Below the pieces are notes generated by a model, which saw nothing but the letters and a program-made list of their open reading frames with translations, did no database searches and was not told where the DNA came from. Both the position numbers and the translations under genes were made by a program. From Saccharibacillus endophyticus (GTDB taxonomy: Bacteria; Bacillota; Bacilli; Paenibacillales; Paenibacillaceae), in the NCBI RefSeq assembly GCF_013185185.1, contig NZ_JAAZWE010000001.1, forward strand, positions 682,001-746,000: a stretch of 64,000 nucleotides of DNA, read 5' to 3'. The number at the start of each line of letters is the position of its first letter. Within the stretch, counting starts at the first letter, position 1. Shown piece after piece: positions 14,969-23,362 of this stretch.

Positions 14969-16735
14969 TCAATCTTTTTCCCCGGCATTCGCGCTTTTGA
15001 CCCATAATCGGGACAGGTTCGGAAAACCGAGCGCGTCCATGCGCAATCCGTACAGATTCCGGTTGAAGTAACCGCGATGATTGATATGCGTCCCGTACAG
15101 CAGCCAGTTTTCTTGTTCCAGCAAAAACTGCGCCTGTTCGAACACTTCGGCGCGTCCTTCTTTTTCTTTGCCCATGAATCCGTCGAACAATGCGTGCAGC
15201 GTAGCGAGCCGCTCGTCGTCGAGCTTGCGGTTGATATACGTGCCTTCGTTCAGAAAAAAGTTCAACAATTCCAGCTCCCAATCGTCCTCCAGCATTTCCG
15301 CAGCCAGGGCGAGTTCGCCGGGATCCGCCTCCGTCCGGCCCAGCGAAATCTCCTGCGGGCACAGTTCCAGCTCAAGACCGATGCCGCTTGCCCGCTTTTT
15401 TAGCCACTCCGCTTCCGATCTTTCCTGCTTGCGGTCCATGAACACGATTTGCAGCTTTTGACCTGCGTACCCGCTGCGGCGCAAACATGCTGCCGCTTCT
15501 TCGAGAGAACCCGGCGGAATCACGGAGCTTTTGCTGCGCGAGGGCAAAAATCCGGCGGCCGGCTCGAGCAGGTTCCCGCCCAATTCCTTAATGATGGCCT
15601 GCCGATCATACAGCAGACGAATCGCGTGCCGGAACTCCGGATGATGATGGATGCCCGCCACGCGAAAATTGAAAATGAGATAGCGGCAGCCCATTCCGGG
15701 TTTGCTCAACTCTTTGCTGTCTTCCACGTCGTCTTGATCCGATAGATGATAAGTTCTGCTTTCCTGCTCGATTCCGGGCAAAAACCAGACATCGACCCGG
15801 TCGATCAGCGGACGGTATCCGAAATACCCGTCGAAAGCGTTCAACGTCAGCTTGCTCTTTTCCAACTTGCCGATCCGGAACGGTCCGCTGCCGATCGGCA
15901 GCCCTTCTTTTTCGTCGGCGGGCAGCACGGCCAGATACAAACAGCCGGCCAAATGAAGAAAAAAAGCATTGGGACGAGACAAGCGGAACGTGACGACGTA
16001 ATCGCCGAAAGTCTCCGCGTCCTCCACGTCCCCGAACAGCTTGATTGCGGGCGAATTTTTGCGGCGCAGACGATGAAGCGTCGATTGAACGTCGCGCGAC
16101 GTCAGCAGCCTCCCGTCATGAAAACGGACCCCTTTTCGCAAGTAAAAGGTCCAGCGCGTCCGATCGGGGCTGCTTTCCCAGCGGTGGGCCAGCTTAGGCA
16201 AAAAGCTTTCGGATGCCGTATCGTAATCGACGAGCGTATCAAACAATTGGCCCAACACGTACACTTCGAACACCGTGTAAGCGAAAGCCGGGTCCATGTT
16301 TTCCAAGCGTTGGCCCCGGATCATCTGCAGCACGTCCCGCGTCGACGACTCTTCGGGTTCGCTGCGAAGTCCCAGATACACGTTTACCCGCTTCCACAAT
16401 TTTCGCTTCAGCGTTTCGTCGACCTGAGCGTCCGCGATCAGATCGAGCGCTTCGTTCATGCGGCCGCTTTCCAGCAGCGCGTCCACCTTCATCTCCAGCA
16501 CCTCGCCGATCGGACGAAGAAAAGCCAGCGTGGACCCGTTGCCTCTTCCGCGTCCCGGCGTCCAGCGTATCCATCCTTTCTCCTCCAAGCGCCGCAGCAC
16601 GAATTTGACGTTGCGCGGCGTGCAAAAAAGCAGCTCCGACAGCTTCCCGACCGTGACCGCAACGGTGCCGTCTTCGTTCTTTTGCTCCCTCAATCCCCGA
16701 TAAATCTGTAAATAATGCAGCATTCCGCTGTCCAT
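14969..16735 (-). CDS. SgrR-like transcriptional regulator with substrate-binding domain
   Basis: 588 residues combining an N-terminal winged-helix region (residues 1-110, with VTVGKLSELLFCTPRNVKFVLRRL as the recognition part) and a C-terminal family 5 extracellular solute-binding-type domain (from about residue 170: RTRWTFYLRKGVRFHDGRLL). This is the architecture of SgrR of E. coli and its Bacillota relatives, which sense a small molecule in the cytosol through the binding domain. No signal peptide is present, as expected. SD AAAGGAG precedes ATG. It is divergent from an MFS exporter gene 149 bases away, the usual partner of such regulators, so it probably controls that gene. The ligand is unknown. 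Confidence 0.88.
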   Translation of the reverse strand: MDSGMLHYLQIYRGLREQKNEDGTVAVTVGKLSELLFCTPRNVKFVLRRLEEKGWIRWTPGRGRGNGSTLAFLRPIGEVLEMKVDALLESGRMNEALDLIADAQVDETLKRKLWKRVNVYLGLRSEPEESSTRDVLQMIRGQRLENMDPAFAYTVFEVYVLGQLFDTLVDYDTASESFLPKLAHRWESSPDRTRWTFYLRKGVRFHDGRLLTSRDVQSTLHRLRRKNSPAIKLFGDVEDAETFGDYVVTFRLSRPNAFFLHLAGCLYLAVLPADEKEGLPIGSGPFRIGKLEKSKLTLNAFDGYFGYRPLIDRVDVWFLPGIEQESRTYHLSDQDDVEDSKELSKPGMGCRYLIFNFRVAGIHHHPEFRHAIRLLYDRQAIIKELGGNLLEPAAGFLPSRSKSSVIPPGSLEEAAACLRRSGYAGQKLQIVFMDRKQERSEAEWLKKRASGIGLELELCPQEISLGRTEADPGELALAAEMLEDDWELELLNFFLNEGTYINRKLDDERLATLHALFDGFMGKEKEGRAEVFEQAQFLLEQENWLLYGTHINHRGYFNRNLYGLRMDALGFPNLSRLWVKSANAGEKD

Positions 16736-16884
16736 GAGCCCCGCTCCTTTCCTCGGACGACGTTATGATCTTATTCCAGCATATAAAAGGTGAAAAAAGC
16801 AAATCTTTTCTTACCCTTTTTCTTCTCCTTTTCGCCCGGTACAATGACGACAGTTCATCATAAGGAGTAAGGAGAGTAAGGCCC

Positions 16885-18135
16885 ATGATTCCAAAAGCGC
16901 TAAAAAGTATTCACCCCCTGGCTTGGACGATCATTATCGGCACGATGTTCGGACGCGTCGTAACCTCGATGAGCATTCCTTTCCTGGCCATCTACTTGAC
17001 CGGAACGATGGGCGTATCGGCTACCCAGACCGGATTCATCGTCGCGGCAAGTTCGCTCGCGGGCGTCTCGATCAGCTTTTACGGCGGGTATATCTCGGAC
17101 CGGATCGGCCGAAAAAAAGTAATGCTCGTCTCCGTTTTCTGTTGGGCGGCCGTCTTCTTCGGGTTTGCGGCGTCGACGGAAGTCTGGATGTTCTTCGTCG
17201 TCAACGTGCTGAACGGCTTATGCCGCTCCGTGTTCGAACCGGCTTCGCGAGCGCTGTTGTCCGATACGACGGCACCCGAACATAAGCTGCTGGTGTTCAA
17301 CCTGCGTTACGCGGCCATCAATATCGGCGTCGTGTTCGGACCTATTCTCGGCCTTCAGCTCGGCTCGGCCGAATCCACCTTCCCTTTTCTCGTGGCAGGG
17401 GTCGTGTACGTGGCATACGGCTTCGTGCTGGTGGTTCAATTCGCCGCTCATCGCAGCGCACTGCCGATTCCGAGCGAAGCCGAACCTCCGCGCATAAGCG
17501 AAGCATTATCCGTCGCAAGCCGGGATCGCATTTTTCTGCCGGTACTGATCGGAACGACGTTCTGCGTGCTCGGATACGGACACTTCAGCTCGACGCTCGC
17601 GCAGTATCTGTCGTTGGCTCCAGAGGTCAGCAACGGAAAAGAGCTGTTCTCGTACATGCTGGCGATGAACGCGGCGGTCGTGCTGCTGGTGCAGTATCCG
17701 ATCGTGAAAACGGCCAGCCGCTTCCGTCCGGTCGTTCCGCTTATCTTGGGAAATGTATTCGTCGCGATTTCTTTGCTTATGTTCGGCATGGGGCACAGTC
17801 TTTTCTTATTGTTGGCGGGCGTGTTCGTGTTCACCGTCGGCGAAGTGCTGATGTTCACGATGATGGACATGCTGATCGACCGAATCGCCAAGCCCGAGTG
17901 GAAAGGCACGTATTTCGGAACGATCGGCTTCAACAATATAGGCAACGTGGTCGCGCCGATCGTCGGCGGTCTGCTGCTTGACCGGTTTGCGCTGCAAAGC
18001 GGGTTTGCCGTGTTCGCGCCTCTGGCGCTGCTGACGGCATGCGGTTTGCCTTTCCTTTGGGCGGCGCATAAGCGATTGACGTCCAAAGAAGCCGGAGCAG
18101 AGCGCAACGGCGATACCGCTGAGAAATTAGCCTGA
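16885..18135 (+). CDS. MFS transporter, drug/sugar efflux type
   Basis: 416 residues with about 12 hydrophobic segments. The loop between helices 2 and 3 reads GGYISDRIGRKK, the MFS motif A (GxxxDRxGRRK). The product is a cytoplasmic membrane secondary transporter, probably a proton-coupled exporter. GGAG-type SDs (TAAGGAGAGTAAGGCCC) precede ATG; TACAAT at 16841-16846 may be its -10. It is divergently paired with the SgrR-like regulator, which is typical for exporters induced by their substrate. It is followed by a strong terminator. The substrate cannot be named. Confidence 0.9.
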   Translation: MIPKALKSIHPLAWTIIIGTMFGRVVTSMSIPFLAIYLTGTMGVSATQTGFIVAASSLAGVSISFYGGYISDRIGRKKVMLVSVFCWAAVFFGFAASTEVWMFFVVNVLNGLCRSVFEPASRALLSDTTAPEHKLLVFNLRYAAINIGVVFGPILGLQLGSAESTFPFLVAGVVYVAYGFVLVVQFAAHRSALPIPSEAEPPRISEALSVASRDRIFLPVLIGTTFCVLGYGHFSSTLAQYLSLAPEVSNGKELFSYMLAMNAAVVLLVQYPIVKTASRFRPVVPLILGNVFVAISLLMFGMGHSLFLLLAGVFVFTVGEVLMFTMMDMLIDRIAKPEWKGTYFGTIGFNNIGNVVAPIVGGLLLDRFALQSGFAVFAPLALLTACGLPFLWAAHKRLTSKEAGAERNGDTAEKLA

Positions 18136-18177
18136 TTCGGCTCGCGACCTAAGCTTGTCGGACAAAACTGCATCTTG

Positions 18178-18215
18178 AAGCCATGCGAACGCCTTCGGGC
18201 GCCGCATGGCTTTTT
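18178..18215 (+). terminator. Terminator after the MFS gene
   Basis: AAGCCATGCG (18178-18187) pairs with CGCATGGCTT (18203-18212) around an inner GCC-TTCG-GGC hairpin, followed by a T-rich tail. Confidence 0.92.
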
Positions 18216-18366
18216 ATTCATGCTTTTGCCGTTATGACGTTTGGGTGCTTCTTCGGACGTTTACACTTTAGAGAGTAAGCAATATCGAACAAGCGCGGTT
18301 ATGCACGATAACGAACCTTGATTTCGGGAGGGTTCCGGTGCATGCCCGGCTTGGAAGGAGGAACCT

Positions 18367-19740
18367 ATGCCACCCATTCTTACCGCGCAAGAAATGTACA
18401 TCCGCCAGTTGACCGAAGAAGCCCTGGGACTGCTTCGGCAAGAACGTACGACCGACTTCGAGCACTTTGCCCGGGATGTCCATCCTTACGACCTCGCACA
18501 GATTTACCACGAGCTTTTGCCCCATGATCAAAACCGATTCCTGCATCTGCTTCCGATCGAGCAGCTTGCGGACCTGACCGAATCGACCGGCAATGCGGAG
18601 CAGGTCAAGATTTTCGGCATTTTGGGACCGGAACGTTCGATCGACGTGATGCAGCAGATGGACGAAGGCGACTTGGCGCGATTCCTGCATGAACTGACGC
18701 CAGCCAAGCGCGAAGAGCTGCTATCGAGCATGCAGGTCAGCAGCGCGACTTCGCTGCGCAGGCTGCTGAGCTATCCGCCGGAAAGCGTCGGACGACTGAT
18801 GTCGGAGCGCTTTATTGCGATTTCGGCAGAAGATACGCCGCGAGCAGCGACCGAACATATCCGCCGCGTCGCTTCGATCTCCGATACGATCAGTTACCTG
18901 TATGTGACCGATGAAGAAAAAAAGCTGGTCGGCGTCGTTTCGTATCACGATTTGTTTTTTGCCGACGAAACTGCTGCGATCAGCGATTTGATGAAAAAAC
19001 GCGTCGTTACCGTTACCGTTACGATGGATCAGGAAGAAGCGGCCCGATTGATTCAGGACTATGATTTTCTGGCGCTGCCGGTAATCGATGAATCGCAGAA
19101 GCTGTGCGGCGTCATTACGGTGGACGATATTCTCGATATCGTCGTATCCGAAGCCGACGAAGACGTGGCCAAGATGGGCGGCGGCGGCAAAGACATCGAC
19201 TTCGATACGAAGGCTTTCGTCGCGGTGCGGCGGCGTCTTCCGTGGTTGATCCTGCTGCTGTTTATCGGGTTGGTCTCGGGAAGCATCGTGGGCTATTTCG
19301 AGGATACGCTGCAGCAGATCGTCGCGCTTGCGTTCTTTATGCCGATGATCGCGGGGATGACCGGAAACACGGGCACGCAGTCGCTTGCGGTCGTGGTGCG
19401 CGGTCTTAACGGGCGCAAGCTGACGGCACCGACCGTATGGAAGCTGATCCGCCGCGAATTGGTTGTGGGCGTGTCGATCGGCATATGCTGCGGCATTATC
19501 ATCACGTTGATCGCTTATTTCTGGCAAGGAAATTGGGTGCTGGGAGGAATTATCGGGATTTCGCTGCTGGCGACGCTGATTATCGGAACGTTGACCGGAA
19601 CCTGCATTCCGCTGCTGCTCAGTCGGTTCAAAGTCGATCCGGCGGTCGCTTCGGGTCCGTTGATCACGACGTTGAACGATATTTTGTCGTTGTTTATTTA
19701 TTTCGGGATCGCTTCGCGGTTTTTGGGGATGTTGGGGTGA
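18367..19740 (+). CDS. mgtE: Magnesium transporter MgtE
   Basis: 457 residues with the full MgtE layout: N-terminal helical domain (residues 1-130, superhelical repeats such as DLAQIYHELLPHDQNRFLHLL), two CBS domains (about 135-260, ending ITVDDILDIVVSEADEDVAK), and a C-terminal membrane domain of five helices with the family signature PMIAGMTGNTGTQSLAVVVRGL. MgtE is a homodimeric Mg2+ channel gated by cytosolic Mg2+ through the N and CBS domains. SD GGAAGGAGG precedes ATG. No M-box riboswitch is apparent in the 150 bases upstream. A convergent palindromic repeat follows the gene. Confidence 0.97.
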   Translation: MPPILTAQEMYIRQLTEEALGLLRQERTTDFEHFARDVHPYDLAQIYHELLPHDQNRFLHLLPIEQLADLTESTGNAEQVKIFGILGPERSIDVMQQMDEGDLARFLHELTPAKREELLSSMQVSSATSLRRLLSYPPESVGRLMSERFIAISAEDTPRAATEHIRRVASISDTISYLYVTDEEKKLVGVVSYHDLFFADETAAISDLMKKRVVTVTVTMDQEEAARLIQDYDFLALPVIDESQKLCGVITVDDILDIVVSEADEDVAKMGGGGKDIDFDTKAFVAVRRRLPWLILLLFIGLVSGSIVGYFEDTLQQIVALAFFMPMIAGMTGNTGTQSLAVVVRGLNGRKLTAPTVWKLIRRELVVGVSIGICCGIIITLIAYFWQGNWVLGGIIGISLLATLIIGTLTGTCIPLLLSRFKVDPAVASGPLITTLNDILSLFIYFGIASRFLGMLG

Positions 19741-19763
19741 GGCGGTTTTGAATTGGCCGAAAA

Positions 19764-19974
19764 GTTCCTGTTCGTTAAGGGAGCTTGAGGCGGCGCTGCG
19801 GGAGAAATTGCCAGCATAGGCTTCCGAAGTGCATTTCTTCGAAATGCTTCACAAGACGCTGTCTCGCCTAAGAATTTTAGAGTTGACCTTAGAGTCAGCT
19901 CTAAAATTCTTAGGCTCAAAGGCGTCGTTCACTGAATTTCTCCCTTGCTTGCGAAGCTGCTTAAGGAACAGGAT
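19764..19974. repeat. Palindromic intergenic repeat, copy 1
   Basis: One of seven related elements. The left part contains GGGAGAAATTG and AAGACGCTGTCTCGCC, the right part GGCTCAAAGGCGTCG and ACTGAATTTCTCCC. Outer arms TTCCTGTTCGTTAAG and CTTAAGGAACAGGA also pair. The inner stem GCCTAAGAATTTTAGAG and its mirror is a perfect 17-bp hairpin. An extra segment of about 38 bases (from 19811, carrying its own CATTTCTTCGAAATG palindrome) interrupts the left arm. Lies between the convergent mgtE and P-type ATPase genes. Confidence 0.8.
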
Positions 19975-19980
19975 ATCGTC

Positions 19981-20019
19981 AAAACAAAGCCCTCTCGTTT
20001 GGTGAGAGGGCTTTGTTTT
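19981..20019. terminator. Bidirectional terminator between mgtE and the metal ATPase gene
   Basis: Perfect 16-bp stem AAAACAAAGCCCTCTC (19981-19996) and GAGAGGGCTTTGTTTT (20004-20019), giving an A run before and a T run after the GC core on both strands. Confidence 0.92.
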
Positions 20020-20111
20020 GATTAATTTTTAATTAACTGTATGATGGCAACTATAATGTGTAGAAGCGGATGAGCAGGAAAGAATAGAGAACATTTTAAT
20101 ACCTTGACCGC

Positions 20112-22466
20112 TTAAATCGAAGTCTGAACCGAAGTCGGTTCGGATGGCTGGGTGCCTGGGGTTGGAGATGGTGCGCGCAGCACGCGCATGGCGTTCAGTA
20201 CGGCAATCAAAGTCACGCCGACGTCGGAGAATACGGCTTCCCACATGGTGGCGATGCCGAAAGCGCCGAGGATCAGGAAGACGGCTTTGACGCCTAGGGC
20301 GAAGACGATGTTTTGCCATACGATGCGGCGAGTACGTTTGGCGATGCCGATCGCGGTCACGATCTTCGACGGTTCGTCGGTCATGATGACGACGTCGGCG
20401 GCTTCGATCGCGGCGTCGGAGCCGAGGCCGCCCATCGCTACGCCGATATCGGCGCGTGCCAGTACGGGTGTATCATTGATGCCGTCACCGACAAACAGAA
20501 TTTTTTCTTTGGCGCCTTTTTCCCGATCCAGTCTCTCGATCTGTTCGACTTTATGTTCGGGCAGCAGTTCGGCGTGGACTTCATCGATTCCGAGACTGCG
20601 TCCGACGGATTCGCCGACGCTTTTTGCATCGCCCGTTAGCATGACCGTCTTGCGAATGCCTAGATTTTTCAAACCGCGAACGGCTTCTGCCGAGTCCGAC
20701 TTTACTTCGTCCGCGATCACGATTCGGCCCGCGTAACGTCCGTCAACCGCGACATGCACGATTGTGCCGGTATCCGAGGCTTCAGTGAAAGAAATACCTT
20801 CGGCGCGCATCAGCTTGGCGTTGCCGGCCAGTACGGTCGAGCCATTCCACCGCGCCCGGATGCCGTGTCCGGATACTTCTTCGTAATCGTTCACTTTGGA
20901 CTCGTCCAGCTCGCCGCCAAAAGCTTCGCGGATCGAGTCGGCGATCGGATGGTTCGAATGCAATTCGGCATAAGCAGCGGCTTCAATCAGTCGTTCTTGC
21001 TCAAAACCTTCTCCAGGATGAATCGCGGTTACTTTGAAGCTGCCTTGCGTCAATGTGCCTGTCTTGTCGAACACGACAACTTTGACATTGTTCAAGGCTT
21101 CCAAATAGTTACCGCCTTTGACCAGCACGCCTTGTTTGGACGCTGCACCGATGCCCCCGAAGAAGCCGAGCGGGATCGAGACGACCAGAGCGCAAGGACA
21201 AGAGATCACCAGGAAGATCAAGGCACGATAGATCCAGTCGGCGAACAATGCACCAGGGATGAACAACGGCGGAATGACGGCCAGCAGCAACGCTGTAATG
21301 ACCACGATCGGCGTGTAAGCACGTGCGAATTTGTTGATGAACGTCTCGGTCGGCGCTTTGCGTCCAGCCGCATTTTCAACCAGTTCCAAAATTTTGGCTA
21401 CCGACGATTCGCCGAACGTACGCAGGACCTCTACGGTCAGCACGCCGTTTTTGTTGATGAATCCGCCCAGCACTTCGTCCCCGGCTTTCACGCCGCGAGG
21501 AACGGATTCGCCTGTGAGCGCCGACGTATCCACCAAGGAAGAACCTTCAACGATTCGTCCGTCCAAAGGTACTTTTTCGCCAGGACGAACCAGGATGCAG
21601 GCGCCGACAGCTACCGATTCCGGCTTGACTCTCTTCGTCTCCCCGTCGACCTTCAGGTTGGCATAATCCGGACGGATATTCAGCAGCGACGTAATCGATT
21701 TGCGCGAGCGGTTAACGGCCAGGCTTTGGAAGAACTCGCCTACTTGGTAGAACAGCATAACCGCTACGCCTTCCGGGTATTCCCCGATCGCAAAAGCACC
21801 GATGGTCGCCACCGACATCAGGAAATATTCATCGAAAACTTGGCCGCGGAAAATGTTTTTCACCGCTTGCAAGACGACATCGCCGCCGACGGTCAGATAC
21901 GCCAACAAGAACAATGCCAGTTCGATTCCTCCGTTAACCGGAGCGAGCAATGCCGTTGCCATAAGCGCGGCACCCGCTCCAAGACGGATCAACAGTGTCT
22001 TTTGGCTTCCGCCGTGATCGTGCGAATGTCCGGCGTGTCCATGGTCATCATGATCGTGACCCGCGGGGTCATGAACTGCATGGGAATGCCCCTGTGCGCC
22101 ATGCTCAGGATCGCGAGTATGCGCGTCCGATCCGCCGCCGTGCGCGTGACCGGAAGAAGCTGCAGGTATCGCGCTCGAGGAGGCGTGAGCAGTGCGTCCT
22201 TTAGCATCGACAGGCTGTCGGGTGCTTTTCAAAACAATCCGTACATGAGGCTCCAGCTTTTTGATCGTTCCCGCAGCTTTCGAAGACACTTCCGCCTCTT
22301 GCTCCGAATCGGTTTCAAAGGTCAGCGTTTTATTGACGAAGTTCAACGAACAGGCAGATACGCCTTGCATCTTCTGGACGCTGTTTTCGATCTTGAGCGC
22401 GCAGTTCGCACAATCCAATCCTTCAAGCACCCATTCGCGCTTGACCGTTCCCGCGGCGGTTCCCAT
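20112..22466 (-). CDS. cadA: Zn/Cd/Pb-type heavy-metal P-type ATPase
   Basis: 784 residues of the P1B-type ATPase family. An N-terminal HMA domain has the metal-binding GLDCANC (Cys 19 and 22). A His-rich linker follows (about residues 108-155, many HGH/HDH repeats). Then come the membrane domain with the SCPCALVVSIPLGFFGGIG transport motif, phosphorylation site DKTGTLTQG, and GDGINDTPVLA hinge. The CPC context and the C-terminal AVLNAMRVLR fit the zinc/cadmium/lead group rather than copper exporters. It pumps divalent metal out of the cytosol using ATP. GGAGGG precedes ATG. It is divergent from the ArsR-type repressor with an operator visible at its promoter. Confidence 0.93.
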   Translation of the reverse strand: MGTAAGTVKREWVLEGLDCANCALKIENSVQKMQGVSACSLNFVNKTLTFETDSEQEAEVSSKAAGTIKKLEPHVRIVLKSTRQPVDAKGRTAHASSSAIPAASSGHAHGGGSDAHTRDPEHGAQGHSHAVHDPAGHDHDDHGHAGHSHDHGGSQKTLLIRLGAGAALMATALLAPVNGGIELALFLLAYLTVGGDVVLQAVKNIFRGQVFDEYFLMSVATIGAFAIGEYPEGVAVMLFYQVGEFFQSLAVNRSRKSITSLLNIRPDYANLKVDGETKRVKPESVAVGACILVRPGEKVPLDGRIVEGSSLVDTSALTGESVPRGVKAGDEVLGGFINKNGVLTVEVLRTFGESSVAKILELVENAAGRKAPTETFINKFARAYTPIVVITALLLAVIPPLFIPGALFADWIYRALIFLVISCPCALVVSIPLGFFGGIGAASKQGVLVKGGNYLEALNNVKVVVFDKTGTLTQGSFKVTAIHPGEGFEQERLIEAAAYAELHSNHPIADSIREAFGGELDESKVNDYEEVSGHGIRARWNGSTVLAGNAKLMRAEGISFTEASDTGTIVHVAVDGRYAGRIVIADEVKSDSAEAVRGLKNLGIRKTVMLTGDAKSVGESVGRSLGIDEVHAELLPEHKVEQIERLDREKGAKEKILFVGDGINDTPVLARADIGVAMGGLGSDAAIEAADVVIMTDEPSKIVTAIGIAKRTRRIVWQNIVFALGVKAVFLILGAFGIATMWEAVFSDVGVTLIAVLNAMRVLRAPSPTPGTQPSEPTSVQTSI

Positions 22467-22511
22467 AATAATCCCTCCCGGTTAGTGTCTTGTCTTCTCT
22501 TTAGGCGCATA

Positions 22512-22540
22512 GGCAAAATCCGCTTCCGTCGGAATTTGCC
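22512..22540. repeat. Hairpin in the metal ATPase leader
   Basis: GGCAAAATCCG (22512-22522) and CGGAATTTGCC (22530-22540) form an 11-bp stem with one mismatch and a 7-base loop, 46 bases upstream of the cadA-type start. No role is evident. Confidence 0.45.
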
Positions 22541-22581
22541 TGCACGCTCTATTCACGCTATTCAAAAACATTACGGATAAT

Positions 22582-22639
22582 ATATGAGCATATGTTCATG
22601 TGTTATTTTGATTATAGTCTCCTCCTTCTCCGAAGTCAA
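22582..22639 (-). promoter_or_regulatory. Metal ATPase promoter with ArsR-family operator
   Basis: On the minus strand TTGACT (22634-22639) and TATAAT (22611-22616) are 17 bases apart. Just downstream at 22582-22601 lies the imperfect palindrome ATATGAGCATATGTTCATGT, close to the CzrA/CadC-type operator. Repressor bound there would block transcription initiation or escape. Confidence 0.82.
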
Positions 22640-22661
22640 AACTTTCGCCGAAAAAAGCCTA

Positions 22662-22690
22662 TTCGTAATCTCAACGATTTTTGCTATAAT
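22662..22690 (+). promoter_or_regulatory. Probable promoter of the ArsR-type repressor gene
   Basis: TATAAT at 22685-22690 with a weak TTCGTA 17 bases upstream. The bases after it, TGAACACATGA, resemble half of the operator seen at 22582-22601, so autorepression is plausible. Confidence 0.55.
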
Positions 22691-22723
22691 GAACACATGA
22701 CGCATACGGGAAGGTGATGAAGC

Positions 22724-23113
22724 GTGACACAGGAAGCGCTACGCGAAGATTTGACGGACGAGTGCGGCCATGACGGCGCGGACAGCTCGGCCCCCCGAGA
22801 CACGCTGGTTCAGATCAAGGAGAATTTCGTGGACGAATCCACCACTATAGATATGGCCGAAATGTTCAAAGCGCTAGGCGATCCGACCCGGGTAAGAATC
22901 ATTTATGCACTGCTGCAAAAAGAACTTTGCGTGCATGACGTTTGCATCGTGCTCGATATGACGCAATCGGCCGTCTCGCACCAGCTTCGGTATCTCCGCA
23001 ATACCCGCATCGTGAAAAGACGCAAAGTGGGCAAGACGGTGTTTTATTCGCTCGATGATCGGCATGTGGAGGAGATTTTTGCCCAGACATTGCAGCATTT
23101 GAAGCACGGGTGA
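22724..23113 (+). CDS. ArsR/SmtB-family zinc-type metalloregulator
   Basis: 129 residues with a winged-helix core: FKALGDPTRVRIIYALLQ, then ELCVHDVCIVLDMTQSAVSHQLRYLR as the DNA-recognition region, then KVGKTVFYSLDD. The C-terminal helix reads DRHVEEIFAQTLQHLKH, giving the DxH and HxxH ligands of the alpha-5 zinc site of CzrA/SmtB-type sensors. The CadC-type alpha-3N site is degenerate (CVHD rather than CVCD). The start is GTG with AAGGTGA upstream. Metal binding should release it from operators at the divergent ATPase promoter and at the downstream CDF exporter promoter, both visible here. Confidence 0.9.
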   Translation: MTQEALREDLTDECGHDGADSSAPRDTLVQIKENFVDESTTIDMAEMFKALGDPTRVRIIYALLQKELCVHDVCIVLDMTQSAVSHQLRYLRNTRIVKRRKVGKTVFYSLDDRHVEEIFAQTLQHLKHG

Positions 23114-23120
23114 GGGGGAG

Positions 23121-23268
23121 GTCCTGTTCGTGGGCAAAGCATGAGCGCTGAGGGAGAAATTCGTTCGAGACGCTGTCTCACGCAGAAAACCTTTGGTTTT
23201 CCGCGTTCAAAGGCGTCTTTCACTGAATTTCTCCCTCCGCTGCGAGCTTCACCAAGATCAAGACTTTG
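23121..23268. repeat. Palindromic intergenic repeat, copy 2
   Basis: The most regular copy: GAGGGAGAAATTCG, GAGACGCTGTCTCACGC, inner stem GAAAACC-TTT-GGTTTTC, then CGCGTTCAAAGGCGTCTTTC and ACTGAATTTCTCCCTC. It starts 8 bases after the stop of the ArsR-type gene and lies between convergent genes. Confidence 0.85.
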
Positions 23269-23362
23269 TTGGGGATTTAATAAATTAAGAAAAGGAAGCC
23301 CGAAATTTGGGCTTCCTCTTTTTTGGTGCAGGGAGACTTGAATTTTGTGTTTAATCAAAGCG

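Noticed and set aside
18216..18366. Possible M-box magnesium riboswitch before mgtE
   Set aside because: No conserved M-box sequences could be found in the 150 bases upstream.
20754..22580. A 608-codon plus-strand frame opposite the metal ATPase gene
   Set aside because: Antisense shadow of a clearly motif-bearing ATPase; residues are Arg/Gly/Asp-rich and no SD precedes it.
22467..22723. A small RNA gene in the ATPase-repressor intergenic region
   Set aside because: The hairpin at 22512-22540 is short and fits a leader of the ATPase transcript rather than a separate RNA.
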